The translations under genes and the position numbers were made by a program. A stretch of 43,842 nt of DNA, taken from NCBI GenBank assembly GCA_021770445.1, contig JAETQY010000020.1:1-43842 (forward strand), in the 5' to 3' direction. The notes below the pieces were generated by a model. The model was given only the letters and a program-made list of their open reading frames with translations. It did no database searches and was not told the origin of the DNA. This DNA comes from Bacillota bacterium. Lineage in GTDB: Bacteria > Bacillota > Clostridia > Oscillospirales > Oscillospiraceae. Below are positions 15,284 to 23,922 of this stretch, piece by piece. Positions within the stretch are counted from its first letter, which is position 1, and each line of letters opens with the position of its first letter.

Positions 15284-16141
15284 ATGAAAGGTATCGTTTT
15301 GGCGGCGGGGAAGGGGACCCGCCTGTATCCCATGACCAAGCCGGTGTGCAAGCCCCTGCTTCCGGTGTACGACAAGCCGCTGATCTACTACCCCATTGCC
15401 ATCCTCATGCAGGCGGGCATTTCGGAGATCATGATTATCGTTCCGCCAGGGGAGACCCCCACCTTCCAGGCTTTGTTGGGGAAGGGAGAGCAGTACGGCT
15501 TGCATATCGAATACGCCGAGCAGCCGGTGGCCCGGGGCATCGCCGACGCCCTGCTCATCGGTCAGGAGTTTGTGGGGGGCGATCGGGTGTGCCTGGTGCT
15601 GGGGGACAACATTTTCTATGCGCCCACCCTGGCCGCCACTTTGAAGCGGGCCGCCGCCAATGACCGGGGCTCCACCGTTTTTGGCTACTGGGTGGAGGAC
15701 CCCCGCCCCTTCGGCGTGGTGGAGTTCGACAAGGACGGCCGGGCCATCTCCATTGAGGAGAAGCCTCGGTACCCCAAGTCCAACTATATCATCCCTGGAC
15801 TGTATTTCTACGACCATCAGGTGATGGAGATTGCCAATCGCCTCAAGCCATCTCCCCGGGGGGAGTTGGAGATCACCGATGTGAATCTGGAGTATATGCG
15901 CCGGGGACAGCTTCAAGTGATGCCTCTGGAGAAGAGCTTCACCTGGCTGGACGCCGGCACCGCCGACAGCCTGCTGACGGCAGGGGAGACCATCAAGCGC
16001 ATCCAGGACACCACCGGCCGATATGTGGGCTGTCTGGAGGAGCTGGCTCTCTACGAGGGCTGGATCACCGAGGAGCAGGTCCACGCCATCGGCGACGAGC
16101 TGTCCATGACCCTGTACGGCAAGTATCTTCAGTGTTTGTAA
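15284..16141 (+). CDS. rmlA: Glucose-1-phosphate thymidylyltransferase
   Basis: 285 residues from ATG 15284 with an ACAGGAG site. It forms dTDP-glucose from dTTP and glucose-1-phosphate. Motifs: the nucleotide-binding KGIVLAAGKGTRLYPMT, KPLLPVYDKPLIYYP, LVLGDNIFYA with the metal-binding Asp, and VEFDKDGRAISIEEKP. Length and motif order are complete. rmlB, rmlC and rmlD are not adjacent, so it is an orphan in this locus and its dTDP-sugar product is unknown. The L-asparaginase gene follows after 10 bases. Confidence 0.93.
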   Translation: MKGIVLAAGKGTRLYPMTKPVCKPLLPVYDKPLIYYPIAILMQAGISEIMIIVPPGETPTFQALLGKGEQYGLHIEYAEQPVARGIADALLIGQEFVGGDRVCLVLGDNIFYAPTLAATLKRAAANDRGSTVFGYWVEDPRPFGVVEFDKDGRAISIEEKPRYPKSNYIIPGLYFYDHQVMEIANRLKPSPRGELEITDVNLEYMRRGQLQVMPLEKSFTWLDAGTADSLLTAGETIKRIQDTTGRYVGCLEELALYEGWITEEQVHAIGDELSMTLYGKYLQCL

Positions 16142-16151
16142 AGGAGCGAAT

Positions 16152-17156
16152 ATGAGACGTATCCTGATGCTGGCCACCGGAGGGACCATCGCCTCCAAGG
16201 AGAGCGGCCAGGGGCTCAGCCCGGCCATCTCCTCTGAGGAGATCCTGAGCTGTGTCCCCGCCATCGGAGACCTGTGCCGGGTGGAGGCCGTCCAGCTGAT
16301 GAATCTGGACAGCACCAACGTGGGTCCCTCCCACTGGCTGGAAATTGCCGGAGCCGTCCGGGAGCGGTATGACGACTATGACGGCTTTGTCATCACCCAC
16401 GGTACCGATACCATGGCCTATACCGCCGCCGCCCTGTCCTACCTGATCCAGGACTCTCCCAAGCCCATTGTCATCACCGGATCCCAGAAATCCATCGCCC
16501 TCAACGACACCGACGCCCGGAGGAACCTGTACGACAGCTTCCTCTACGCCGCCGACAAGCAGTCCCACGACGTCAGCCTGGTCTTTGACGGCCGGGTGAT
16601 CCTGGGTACCCGGGCCCGGAAGGAGCGCAGCAAGAGCTTCAATGCCTTTTCCTGTGTGGACTACCCCGAGCGGGCGGTCATTCGGGACGGAAAGCTGATC
16701 CGCTACCTGGCCCCCCGGGCCTACGCCTACGGGGCAGAGCCCGTCTTTTATGACAGGCTGGAGGACAAGGTGCTGCTCCTCACCCTGATTCCCGGCATGG
16801 GGGCGGAGGCCCTCCGGCTGCTGAAGGACAGCTATCAGGCGGTGATCCTCCAGTCCTTCGGGGTGGGCGGCCTGCCCGGCGGGGGGAGCGGCCCCCTGGC
16901 CCAGGCGGTAGCGGAGTGGCTGGCTGAGGGCAAGACCATTGTGATGATGACCCAGGTGCCCTATGAGGGCAGCGACATGTCGGTCTATCAGGTGGGTCAG
17001 CAGGTGAAGGAGAAGTTTTCACTGATCGAGGCCTACAATATGACCCTGGAGGCGGCTGCCACAAAATTGATGTGGGTGCTGGGCCAGACCCGGGATCCGG
17101 AGCAGGTCCGGGAGCTGTTTTACCGTCCGGTCCAGTTTGATGTGATCCGATCATGA
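16152..17156 (+). CDS. ansA: L-asparaginase, type I (cytoplasmic)
   Basis: 334 residues from ATG 16152, with AAAGGAG nearby and no signal peptide. It hydrolyses asparagine to aspartate and ammonia. The two catalytic threonine motifs are present: MLATGGTIASKES (Thr at about 12) and ITHGTDTMAYTA (about 80-91), with the partner Lys in VITGSQKSI. Lack of a leader peptide indicates the low-affinity cytoplasmic form. Its stop overlaps the ATG-containing start region of the next gene, so the asparaginase and 5'-nucleotidase genes are likely co-transcribed. Ammonia release could help supply ammonia-dependent reactions, but this is speculation. Confidence 0.92.
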   Translation: MRRILMLATGGTIASKESGQGLSPAISSEEILSCVPAIGDLCRVEAVQLMNLDSTNVGPSHWLEIAGAVRERYDDYDGFVITHGTDTMAYTAAALSYLIQDSPKPIVITGSQKSIALNDTDARRNLYDSFLYAADKQSHDVSLVFDGRVILGTRARKERSKSFNAFSCVDYPERAVIRDGKLIRYLAPRAYAYGAEPVFYDRLEDKVLLLTLIPGMGAEALRLLKDSYQAVILQSFGVGGLPGGGSGPLAQAVAEWLAEGKTIVMMTQVPYEGSDMSVYQVGQQVKEKFSLIEAYNMTLEAAATKLMWVLGQTRDPEQVRELFYRPVQFDVIRS

Positions 17157-17176
17157 CTGATAATGGAGGCTACTCA

Positions 17177-19105
17177 GTGAAGCATTTCCGCCGCGTTTCT
17201 GTGTTTTTGCTGGCAGTTGCGCTGCTGTGTGCTCTGCTGCCCGCCCTGGCGGCGGGACCGGAGAGCCACACCACCACAGTGCTGTTTACCCACGATCTCC
17301 ACTCCCATTTCCTGCCCCAGCCTGACGGAAAGGGTGGGCAGTCGGGGGGCTATGCCCGGCTCAAGACCGCCCTGGACCGGGAGCGGGCCGTCCATCCGGA
17401 CGCCCTGACGTTGGATGGGGGAGACTTCTCCATCGGCTCTCTGATCCAGACCCTGTATACCACCCAGGGGGCGGAGCTGCGTACCATGGGGGCCCTGGGC
17501 TACGATGCTGCCACCGTGGGCAACCACGAGTTTGACCACAAGGGGACTGGCTTTGCCGCCATGCTCAACGCCGTGGCGGCCAGCGGCGACCCGGCGCCTG
17601 CCCTCCTGATGGCCAATTATAAGCCAGCCAATGACAACCCCGACAAGCTGGATATCCAGCGGGCCATGGCTGCTTACAACGTTCGGGACTACATGCTCCT
17701 GGAGCGGGGCGGGATTACCTACGGCATCTTTGGCCTAATGGGGGTAGATTCCCACGCATGCGCCCCCTCCTCCGGCTTTGCGCTGGGGGACATGGTGAGC
17801 AATGCCCAGCGGTGTGTGGACGCCCTGGAGGAGCAGGGAGCCCAGTTTATCATCTGCCTGTCCCACTCGGGGACCAATGAAAAAAAGAAGCTGTCCGAGG
17901 ATGAGCAGCTGGCAGAAAAGGTGAGGGGCATAGACCTGATCGTCTCCGGGCACACTCACACCACGCTGGAAGAGCCCATCCTGGCGGGGGATACCTATAT
18001 CGTCTCCGCCGGGCCCTACTGTGGGAACCTGGGCTCCATCACCCTGAGCTGGGGGGAAGAGGGGAACAAGACGCTGACGGACTACCACCTGACCCCCATT
18101 GACGAGACGCTGCCCGAGGACGGGGAGATCACCGCCATGGTGGAGCGGTGGAAGCGGCTAGTAGGGGGGACCTATCTGGGCCGCTACGGCCTGACCTACG
18201 ATGAGGTGCTCACCCGGACGGACTTCGACCTGCCCACCCCGGAGTCCGGGGTCCAGAACGGCAATTCTCTGGGGGAGCTGGTGGCGGACGCTTTCCTCTG
18301 GGCGGCGCAAAACCTGGAGGCGAACGCCCCCGATGTGCCTACCGTCACCGTTACCGCCGACGGGGTGCTGCGGGCTCCTCTGGCGGAGGGGGAGATTACC
18401 ACCTCCATGGCCTTTGACGTGCTGTCCATGGGGGTGGGGAGCGACGGCACCTCCGGCTTCCCCCTGGTGGGGGTGTACCTCACCGGCAAGGAGCTGAAAG
18501 CCGCCGCCGAGGTGGACGCCTCGGTGACGCCCCTCATGCCCGCTGCCCAGCTGCATATGGCGGGAATGGACTACTCCTTCAATACCCACCGGATGTTTTT
18601 CAACCGGGTGACAGAGGCTCTGCTGGTGGAGCCTGATCTCGACCGGGACCTGGGCGGCGGACTGTGGCCCATTGAGGACGACCGGCTCTACCGGGTGGTC
18701 ACCGGCATGTACTCCGCCCAGATGCTGAGTACGGTGCAGAGCAAGTCCTTCGGCCTGCTGTCCCTGGAGCCCAAACTGGCGGACGGGAGCCCGGTCACCG
18801 ACTTCGAGGCCTGCATCCTCCGGGACGAAAACGGCAATGAGATTAAAGAGTGGTACGCCCTGGCCGCCTACCTCCAGAGCTTTGGGGAGGAGGGCGTCCC
18901 CAGCCGGTACGGCAGGCCCAACGGCGACGGCCGGAAGGACGTCAGCCACAGCTGGAACCCGGTAGAGCTGGTGAAAAACCCCAACTGGATCACTGGCGTG
19001 ACGCTGACCGTGCTGGCTGTTGTCGTGGTCCTGGTGATCTTCCTGCTGCGCTGGCTCCACAGTGCTCGGCGCCGCCGGCGCTATGGGAAAAAGAAAAATC
19101 TGTGA
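17177..19105 (+). CDS. Membrane-anchored 5'-nucleotidase / metallophosphoesterase (UshA-like)
   Basis: 642 residues. GTG 17177 is preferred because GGAGG lies seven bases upstream; the ATG at 17153 lies upstream of that ribosome site. Order: signal peptide (about 1-27, ending ALAAG); metallophosphoesterase domain with FTHDLHSH, DGGDFSIGS, VGNHEFDHKG, CLSHSGTN and SGHTHTT; C-terminal nucleotidase domain with NSLGELVADAFLWAA; then a transmembrane helix (WITGVTLTVLAVVVVLVIF) and a basic tail. It would hydrolyse extracellular nucleotides or 2',3'-cyclic nucleotides at the outer membrane face and so supply nucleosides. The single C-terminal TM anchor replaces the sortase signal often seen in Firmicutes. 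Confidence 0.9.
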   Translation: MKHFRRVSVFLLAVALLCALLPALAAGPESHTTTVLFTHDLHSHFLPQPDGKGGQSGGYARLKTALDRERAVHPDALTLDGGDFSIGSLIQTLYTTQGAELRTMGALGYDAATVGNHEFDHKGTGFAAMLNAVAASGDPAPALLMANYKPANDNPDKLDIQRAMAAYNVRDYMLLERGGITYGIFGLMGVDSHACAPSSGFALGDMVSNAQRCVDALEEQGAQFIICLSHSGTNEKKKLSEDEQLAEKVRGIDLIVSGHTHTTLEEPILAGDTYIVSAGPYCGNLGSITLSWGEEGNKTLTDYHLTPIDETLPEDGEITAMVERWKRLVGGTYLGRYGLTYDEVLTRTDFDLPTPESGVQNGNSLGELVADAFLWAAQNLEANAPDVPTVTVTADGVLRAPLAEGEITTSMAFDVLSMGVGSDGTSGFPLVGVYLTGKELKAAAEVDASVTPLMPAAQLHMAGMDYSFNTHRMFFNRVTEALLVEPDLDRDLGGGLWPIEDDRLYRVVTGMYSAQMLSTVQSKSFGLLSLEPKLADGSPVTDFEACILRDENGNEIKEWYALAAYLQSFGEEGVPSRYGRPNGDGRKDVSHSWNPVELVKNPNWITGVTLTVLAVVVVLVIFLLRWLHSARRRRRYGKKKNL

Positions 19106-19174
19106 TCTGTGCGGCGGATGCCGCTGGCAATATATCCGATGGAAAAAGGAAGAACTCTGACAGGAGGAGAAACA

Positions 19175-20023
19175 GTGAAGAAGTACGAAATTGTGAAAAA
19201 AAAGGTGCTGACGCCTGAGATTTCTCAGATCTCTGTGTACGCACCGCTGGTGGCCGCCAAAGCCAAGGCGGGCCAGTTCATCATCCTGCGGGTGGATGAG
19301 GAGGGAGAGCGGATTCCTCTGACCATCTCCAGCGCAGTGGACGGCCTGGTCACCGTAATCTATCAGAAGATCGGCGGCACCACTCTGGCGCTGGACGAGC
19401 TGAACGAGGGCGACTGCCTCCAGGACTTTGTGGGCCCTCTGGGCCTGCCCACCGAGGTGGAAAATGTGGGCCGGGTGGCCGTCTTAGGCGGCGGCCTGGG
19501 CTGCGCCATCGCGCTGCCTGTGGCCCGAGCGCTGCACCAGGCCGGCAACCAGGTGGACCTGATCGGCGGCTTTAAGACCAAGGATATTGTCATCCTGGAG
19601 GAGGAGATGGGGCAGGCCTGCACCGATCTGCACATCTGCACCGACGACGGCACCTACGGCTACCACGGCTTTGTCACCGGCAAGCTGGAGGAGCTGATCA
19701 ACAGCGGCGTGAAGTTCGACCGGGTCTTTGCCATCGGCCCTCTGCTGATGATGAAGTTTGCCTGTAAGCTCACCGAGAAGTACAATATTCCTACCACTGT
19801 GAGCATGAACCCCATTATGATCGACGGCACCGGCATGTGCGGCTGCTGCCGGCTCACCGTGGGCGGCGAGGTGAAGTTCGCCTGTGTGGACGGCCCCGAC
19901 TTCGACGGCCACAAGGTGGACTTTGACGAAGTGATCGCCCGCAACGCGACCTATAAAGAGCATGAAGCCAAGGCGAAAGAGAAGCACCTCTGCCGCCTGG
20001 GAGGAGGTGCCATGAATGGCTAA
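19175..20023 (+). CDS. nfnA: NfnA-like FAD/NAD(P)-binding subunit (sulfide dehydrogenase / ferredoxin-NADP reductase alpha)
   Basis: 282 residues from GTG 19175, with AGGAGG seven bases upstream. It belongs to the dihydroorotate-dehydrogenase electron-transfer (PyrK) superfamily: FAD-binding GQFIILRVDEEGERIPLTIS, NAD-binding VAVLGGGLGCAIALP, and a C-terminal cluster GMCGCCRLTVGGE...FACVDGP with the [2Fe-2S] cysteines. With the next gene it forms NfnAB, which couples NADH, NADPH and reduced ferredoxin by electron bifurcation. The frame ends eight bases inside the nfnB start region, indicating translational coupling. A sulfide dehydrogenase label in databases refers to the same pair. Confidence 0.9.
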   Translation: MKKYEIVKKKVLTPEISQISVYAPLVAAKAKAGQFIILRVDEEGERIPLTISSAVDGLVTVIYQKIGGTTLALDELNEGDCLQDFVGPLGLPTEVENVGRVAVLGGGLGCAIALPVARALHQAGNQVDLIGGFKTKDIVILEEEMGQACTDLHICTDDGTYGYHGFVTGKLEELINSGVKFDRVFAIGPLLMMKFACKLTEKYNIPTTVSMNPIMIDGTGMCGCCRLTVGGEVKFACVDGPDFDGHKVDFDEVIARNATYKEHEAKAKEKHLCRLGGGAMNG

Positions 20024-21401
20024 TATGCAGATGGAAAAGACCCCCATGCCTGAGCAGGAGGCCAACGTACGCAACGCCAACTTTAAGGAGGTGGCCCTGG
20101 GCTACACCCTGGAGCAGGCCCAGAACGAGGCCCAGCGGTGCCTGAACTGCAAGAACAAGCCCTGTGTCAGCGGCTGTCCCGTGGGCATCCCCATTCCCGA
20201 CTTCGTGGCCAAGGTGGCCGAGGGCGACCTGGCCGCCGCCTACCAGCTGCTGTCCGACGCCAACGCCCTGCCCGCCATCTCCGGCCGGGTCTGCCCCCAG
20301 GAGACCCAGTGCGAGGGCAAGTGCGTCCGGGGCGTCAAAGGCGAGCCGGTGTCCATCGGCCGCATCGAGCGCTTCGTGGCCGACTGGGCCGCCGAGAACG
20401 GCATCGCCAACGTGGCCACCGCCCCCAAGAACGGCCACAAGGTGGCGGTCATCGGCTCCGGCCCCGCCGGCCTGACCTGTGCCGGCGAGCTGGCCCGGAT
20501 GGGCTACTCCGTCACCGTGTTCGAGGCCTTCCACACCCCCGGCGGCGTGCTCAGCTACGGCATCCCCGAGTTCCGTCTCCCCAAGGCCATCGTCAAGCGG
20601 GAGGTGGCCAACCTGGAGAAGATGGGCGTGGACATTGAGCTGGACATGGTCATCGGAAAGGTGCTCACCATCACCGAGCTCTTCGAGCAGGGCTACGAGG
20701 CCGTGTTCATCGGCTCCGGCGCCGGCCTGCCCATGTTCATGAAGATCCCCGGCGAGTCCCTGGTGGGGGTGTACTCCGCCAACGAGTACCTCACCCGTAT
20801 CAACCTGATGAAGGCCTACAAGGACGATTCCCCCACCCCTGTGCTGCACAACAAGAAGGTGGCCGTGGTGGGCGGCGGCAACGTGGCCATGGACGCCGCC
20901 CGGTGCGCCAAGCGTCTGGGGGCCGACGTCCATATCGTCTATCGCCGCTCTGAGGCCGAGCTCCCCGCCCGGGCCGAGGAGGTCCACCACGCCAAGGAGG
21001 AGGGCATCGTCTTCGACCTGCTCACCAACCCGGTGTCCATCGAGGGGGATGAGACCGGCCACGTCCAGTCCATCACCTGTGTGAAGATGGAGCTGGGCGA
21101 GCCCGATGCCTCCGGCCGCCGCCGCCCCGTAGTTATCGAGGGCAGCGAGTTCAAGATGGAGGTTGACGCGGTGGTCATGTCCCTGGGTACCCAGCCTAAC
21201 CCCATGAGCTACGACGGCACCCCCGGTCTGGAGAAGACCCGGAAGGGCTGCGTCCAGGCCGACGACCACGGCTGCACCTCCTGCCCCAACATCTTCGCCG
21301 GCGGCGACGCCGCCACCGGAGCTGCCACCGTCATCCTGGCTATGGGCGCCGGCAAGTCCGCCGCCAAGTCCATCGACGCATATATCAAGAGCAAGCAGTA
21401 A
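20016..21401 (+). CDS. nfnB: NfnB-like glutamate synthase small-subunit family oxidoreductase
   Basis: 461 residues from ATG 20016, with GGAGGAGG upstream. Residues 42-54 (CLNCKNKPCVSGC) and 93-103 (CPQETQCEGKC) hold two groups of [4Fe-4S] cysteines. Two Rossmann domains follow: FAD-binding VIGSGPAGLTCAGELA (146-160) and NADP-binding AVVGGGNVAMDAARCA, and the C-terminal GGDAATGAATVILAMGAGK closes the FAD site. This protein resembles GltD, but its pairing with the PyrK-like NfnA and the absence of gltB point to the NADH-dependent ferredoxin:NADP+ oxidoreductase. It would use ferredoxin reduced by the PFOR at the left edge. Confidence 0.92.
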   Translation: MANMQMEKTPMPEQEANVRNANFKEVALGYTLEQAQNEAQRCLNCKNKPCVSGCPVGIPIPDFVAKVAEGDLAAAYQLLSDANALPAISGRVCPQETQCEGKCVRGVKGEPVSIGRIERFVADWAAENGIANVATAPKNGHKVAVIGSGPAGLTCAGELARMGYSVTVFEAFHTPGGVLSYGIPEFRLPKAIVKREVANLEKMGVDIELDMVIGKVLTITELFEQGYEAVFIGSGAGLPMFMKIPGESLVGVYSANEYLTRINLMKAYKDDSPTPVLHNKKVAVVGGGNVAMDAARCAKRLGADVHIVYRRSEAELPARAEEVHHAKEEGIVFDLLTNPVSIEGDETGHVQSITCVKMELGEPDASGRRRPVVIEGSEFKMEVDAVVMSLGTQPNPMSYDGTPGLEKTRKGCVQADDHGCTSCPNIFAGGDAATGAATVILAMGAGKSAAKSIDAYIKSKQ

Positions 21402-21403
21402 GG

Positions 21404-21437
21404 CAAAAAGAGGGCGTCCCCGAGGGGGACGCCCTTT
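21404..21437. terminator. Bidirectional terminator between nfnB and the DUF3810 gene
   Basis: An 11-bp stem (21411-21421 with 21425-21435). On the minus strand it is followed by CTTTTT, on the plus strand by TTTCCC, so it serves the two convergent genes, better for the minus strand. Confidence 0.85.
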
Positions 21438-21451
21438 CCCTGTTATTTGAC

Positions 21452-22558
21452 CTATAGCCGCGGACCAAAGTAGTTGACCAGCAGGTCCACACAGGCGCCA
21501 TAGGAACGGATACCCAACTCCTGGTCGTTGCTTTTCAAAAAGGAGTCGTACGCATCCTCTGCCGCGTCCTCTAAAGAGGACTCTAGGGCTGACCAGTATT
21601 CGCTGTTGTCCCTCCAGTCCACCGACAGCTCCCGGTTGAAGTATTCCTCAGCAATGGCGTACCAGGCGGCGTCATCCACAGGGTAGAGGGCGTTGCAGAG
21701 CTGGATGAGGCCCATGAGATAGCCGGAATACTGAAAGACCACGTCGTCGCAGGAGGCGCAGGCGGCGACGGCCACGAAGTTGGCCTCCAGCTCGGAGGCC
21801 ACCATCCGCTGGTGGGACATCTCGTGGGCGATGGTGGCGGGGAGCAGGCAGGCGGGGGCGTCCACATTCACATTGGCCTCCCCGGTGAAGGGAAAGTAGA
21901 TGCCCGTAAAGCCAAAAATACTTTGCAACCTAGAGCAGAGCAAGGGTTTAGCCTTTACGGAGTTCATGTCCAGTGAGGGGAACTCCCAGACGATGTTTTG
22001 GTAAATTTCGGGGCCGCGGTCGAGGCATTCGGAGGGCGTCACGGCGAAGTGGCTCTCCTCATCCCGTGGCACCTGGGGGGCCAGGGCGGCGGCCTGACGG
22101 GCAAAATATTCGGTGACGGCGGCCAGCTTCTCCACCGAGTAGGGGGCGGCGGACAGACTCTCCCGCTGGGCGAAGGAGGGGACATAGTAGGCGGCATTCC
22201 ACAGCCAGCACAGCCCAGCCCACAGCCACAGCCAGGCGGAGGCCAGGGCCAGAAGCCGCCGCAGGAAGGGGAGGGGTGCCTTTTGGCGGCACACCAGGAC
22301 CAATGCCCGCACCAGCCACACCGCGCAGCCCAGCAGAAACAGGGCGGCCAGGACCTCGGCCACCGAGAAGGGGATATGAGACCAAAGTCGCCCCAGCGCC
22401 TGTTCCAGCGGGGCCATGACAAACCAGACCCAGCCGCTCATCACGCCCCGGCTACCTTTTAGTATATGGAACAGGATCACCAGCGCCAGAGGAATGGTAA
22501 CAGCTCCGAGGGGGAGCCAGAGCAGATCAATGGAACGGTCCCTTTTTTTGGTTTCCAT
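21452..22558 (-). CDS. DUF3810 family membrane protein with zincin-like HEXXH motif
   Basis: 368 residues from ATG 22558 with AAGGAG upstream. Three hydrophobic segments (about 15-33, 62-90 and 100-122) occupy the N-terminal third. The extracytoplasmic C-terminal two thirds contains HEMSHQ (245-250) and SELEANF (255-261), matching a gluzincin-like HEXXH...E metal site. This is the DUF3810 layout. The protein could be a membrane-bound metallopeptidase, but no substrate is known. It is read from the same strand as tmcAL, with nine bases between the genes, so the two probably form an operon. Confidence 0.85.
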   Translation of the reverse strand: METKKRDRSIDLLWLPLGAVTIPLALVILFHILKGSRGVMSGWVWFVMAPLEQALGRLWSHIPFSVAEVLAALFLLGCAVWLVRALVLVCRQKAPLPFLRRLLALASAWLWLWAGLCWLWNAAYYVPSFAQRESLSAAPYSVEKLAAVTEYFARQAAALAPQVPRDEESHFAVTPSECLDRGPEIYQNIVWEFPSLDMNSVKAKPLLCSRLQSIFGFTGIYFPFTGEANVNVDAPACLLPATIAHEMSHQRMVASELEANFVAVAACASCDDVVFQYSGYLMGLIQLCNALYPVDDAAWYAIAEEYFNRELSVDWRDNSEYWSALESSLEDAAEDAYDSFLKSNDQELGIRSYGACVDLLVNYFGPRL

Positions 22559-22567
22559 GGGGTCTCC

Positions 22568-23734
22568 TTATCTTATCATAATGGGGTTGGTGGTCCATTC
22601 CAGACCGCCGGGCCTGGGAGTGGGAAAGCAGAGGCCAAACAGGTCGGTAAACCGGTCCTCCAGGGCAAACAGAACCTGGGCCTGAGAGGAGAGGCGGCGG
22701 CTGTGGGCGGGCTTGACAAAAAAGGGGAGGGACGCTGTCCGATTCATCTTTTTCAAAAGCTCCTGCCCCCGGTGGTTGAAGCCCAGCACCCGGATGTAGG
22801 GCGGAGCAGTGGGGATATCCTCCCGCCGCAGGCCCAGCAGGGCGTGAAGGGCCAGCCGCCGCACCCGGGCGTGGGCGTAGGTCCGGGTCTTGGTCAGAGC
22901 GTACAGCTCCTCCAGATTGGCCGTCTGCCGGGCGGCGCAGAGCAGACGGGCAGCCAGGCCGTCTCCGCTGTCCGGCAGGGCCTCCGCCTCCTCCAGGGTC
23001 ATGGCGCGCAGCCGGGCGATGAGGGCACGCTCCAGATACTTCATATCAGCCGCCTCTCCGTTCCAGGACAACGGCTGAAAGGGGGAAATACTTGTCACAT
23101 TCCCGGACCGTATCTGTTGGCGCAGAAAGGAGGCGGACGGAAAGCCGGCACATTCCGCTGCACTGTCGTGGCCTGCACCGCAGCGGGGAATGGTGACCGC
23201 CTCCATATTTGAAGGTAAAAAGCGCAAATATTCTACCCCCAAGCTGTTATTGGGCGTGTCCAGCAGGGCGGCGGTTTTCTCATCCAGCAGCCTGGCGGCC
23301 GCTTGACGGCGGCATTGGGCGAAGGATTTTTTAGGGTCCAATTCCCGGCGCAGGGCTTTGGAAAATTCCGGGCTGTTAAGGCACCGGGCCAGCTCCCGCA
23401 GAGGGGCAATTTTCCCGCATTCACTGCCGAAGGAGAGGACGTCCACTACCCCTGTGGCCTCCAAAAGAGCTACAGCTCCTTTTGCAAAGCCCTCGGCGGA
23501 GGCGGTTGCCCACACGGTGGGCAGCTCCAACACCAGATCGACGCCGCCGGACAGAGCCATCTCCGCCCGGGTCCACTTGTCGGTGACAGCGCACTCCCCC
23601 CGCTGGACCCAGTTGCCGCTCATCACGGCAATCACGGCGGTCTCCTCCGGAAAGAGCCGCCGGGTCTCCCGGATGTGGTGGGCGTGTCCAGTGTGGAAGG
23701 GGTTGTATTCGGCGACGATCCCAATGGTCTTCAA
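22568..23734 (-). CDS. tmcAL: tRNA(Met) cytidine acetate ligase
   Basis: 388 residues from TTG 23734, which has GGAGG seven bases upstream. This family (formerly YlbM) acetylates the wobble cytidine of elongator tRNA-Met, activating acetate with ATP. Motifs: GIVAEYNPFHTGHAHHI with the HTGH nucleotidyltransferase signature, SGNWVQRGE and ASFLRQQIRSG, a further nucleotide-binding segment. Length is normal. It is divergently arranged to ackA, an acetate-forming enzyme, as in many Firmicutes, so its substrate and its neighbour share acetate. Confidence 0.93.
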   Translation of the reverse strand: MKTIGIVAEYNPFHTGHAHHIRETRRLFPEETAVIAVMSGNWVQRGECAVTDKWTRAEMALSGGVDLVLELPTVWATASAEGFAKGAVALLEATGVVDVLSFGSECGKIAPLRELARCLNSPEFSKALRRELDPKKSFAQCRRQAAARLLDEKTAALLDTPNNSLGVEYLRFLPSNMEAVTIPRCGAGHDSAAECAGFPSASFLRQQIRSGNVTSISPFQPLSWNGEAADMKYLERALIARLRAMTLEEAEALPDSGDGLAARLLCAARQTANLEELYALTKTRTYAHARVRRLALHALLGLRREDIPTAPPYIRVLGFNHRGQELLKKMNRTASLPFFVKPAHSRRLSSQAQVLFALEDRFTDLFGLCFPTPRPGGLEWTTNPIMIR

Positions 23735-23768
23735 GGGCGGTCCTCCCAGTTAATTGACGGATTCTATC

Positions 23769-23785
23769 AAGCATGACAAAAAATG
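23769..23785 (-). promoter_or_regulatory. Candidate promoter of tmcAL (weak)
   Basis: On the minus strand an extended -10-like TGATAGAAT lies 25-40 bases before the TTG start, without a clear -35. Support is weak. Confidence 0.3.
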
Positions 23786-23808
23786 TATGGACGAAGCGCA
23801 AAAAGGGG

Positions 23809-23837
23809 TTGTCCAATTTGGAAAAAAGCGTTAGAAT
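23809..23837 (+). promoter_or_regulatory. Promoter of ackA
   Basis: TTGTCC, 17-base spacer, TAGAAT, about 85 bases before the ackA ATG. Confidence 0.65.
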
Positions 23838-23922
23838 AGTGGTATGAGTCGGGCTGTCTCTATTGTAGTACATTCCAGGCCGGGAGGCAACCCAAATTTG
23901 ATTTGAGAAGGAGACGATTCCC

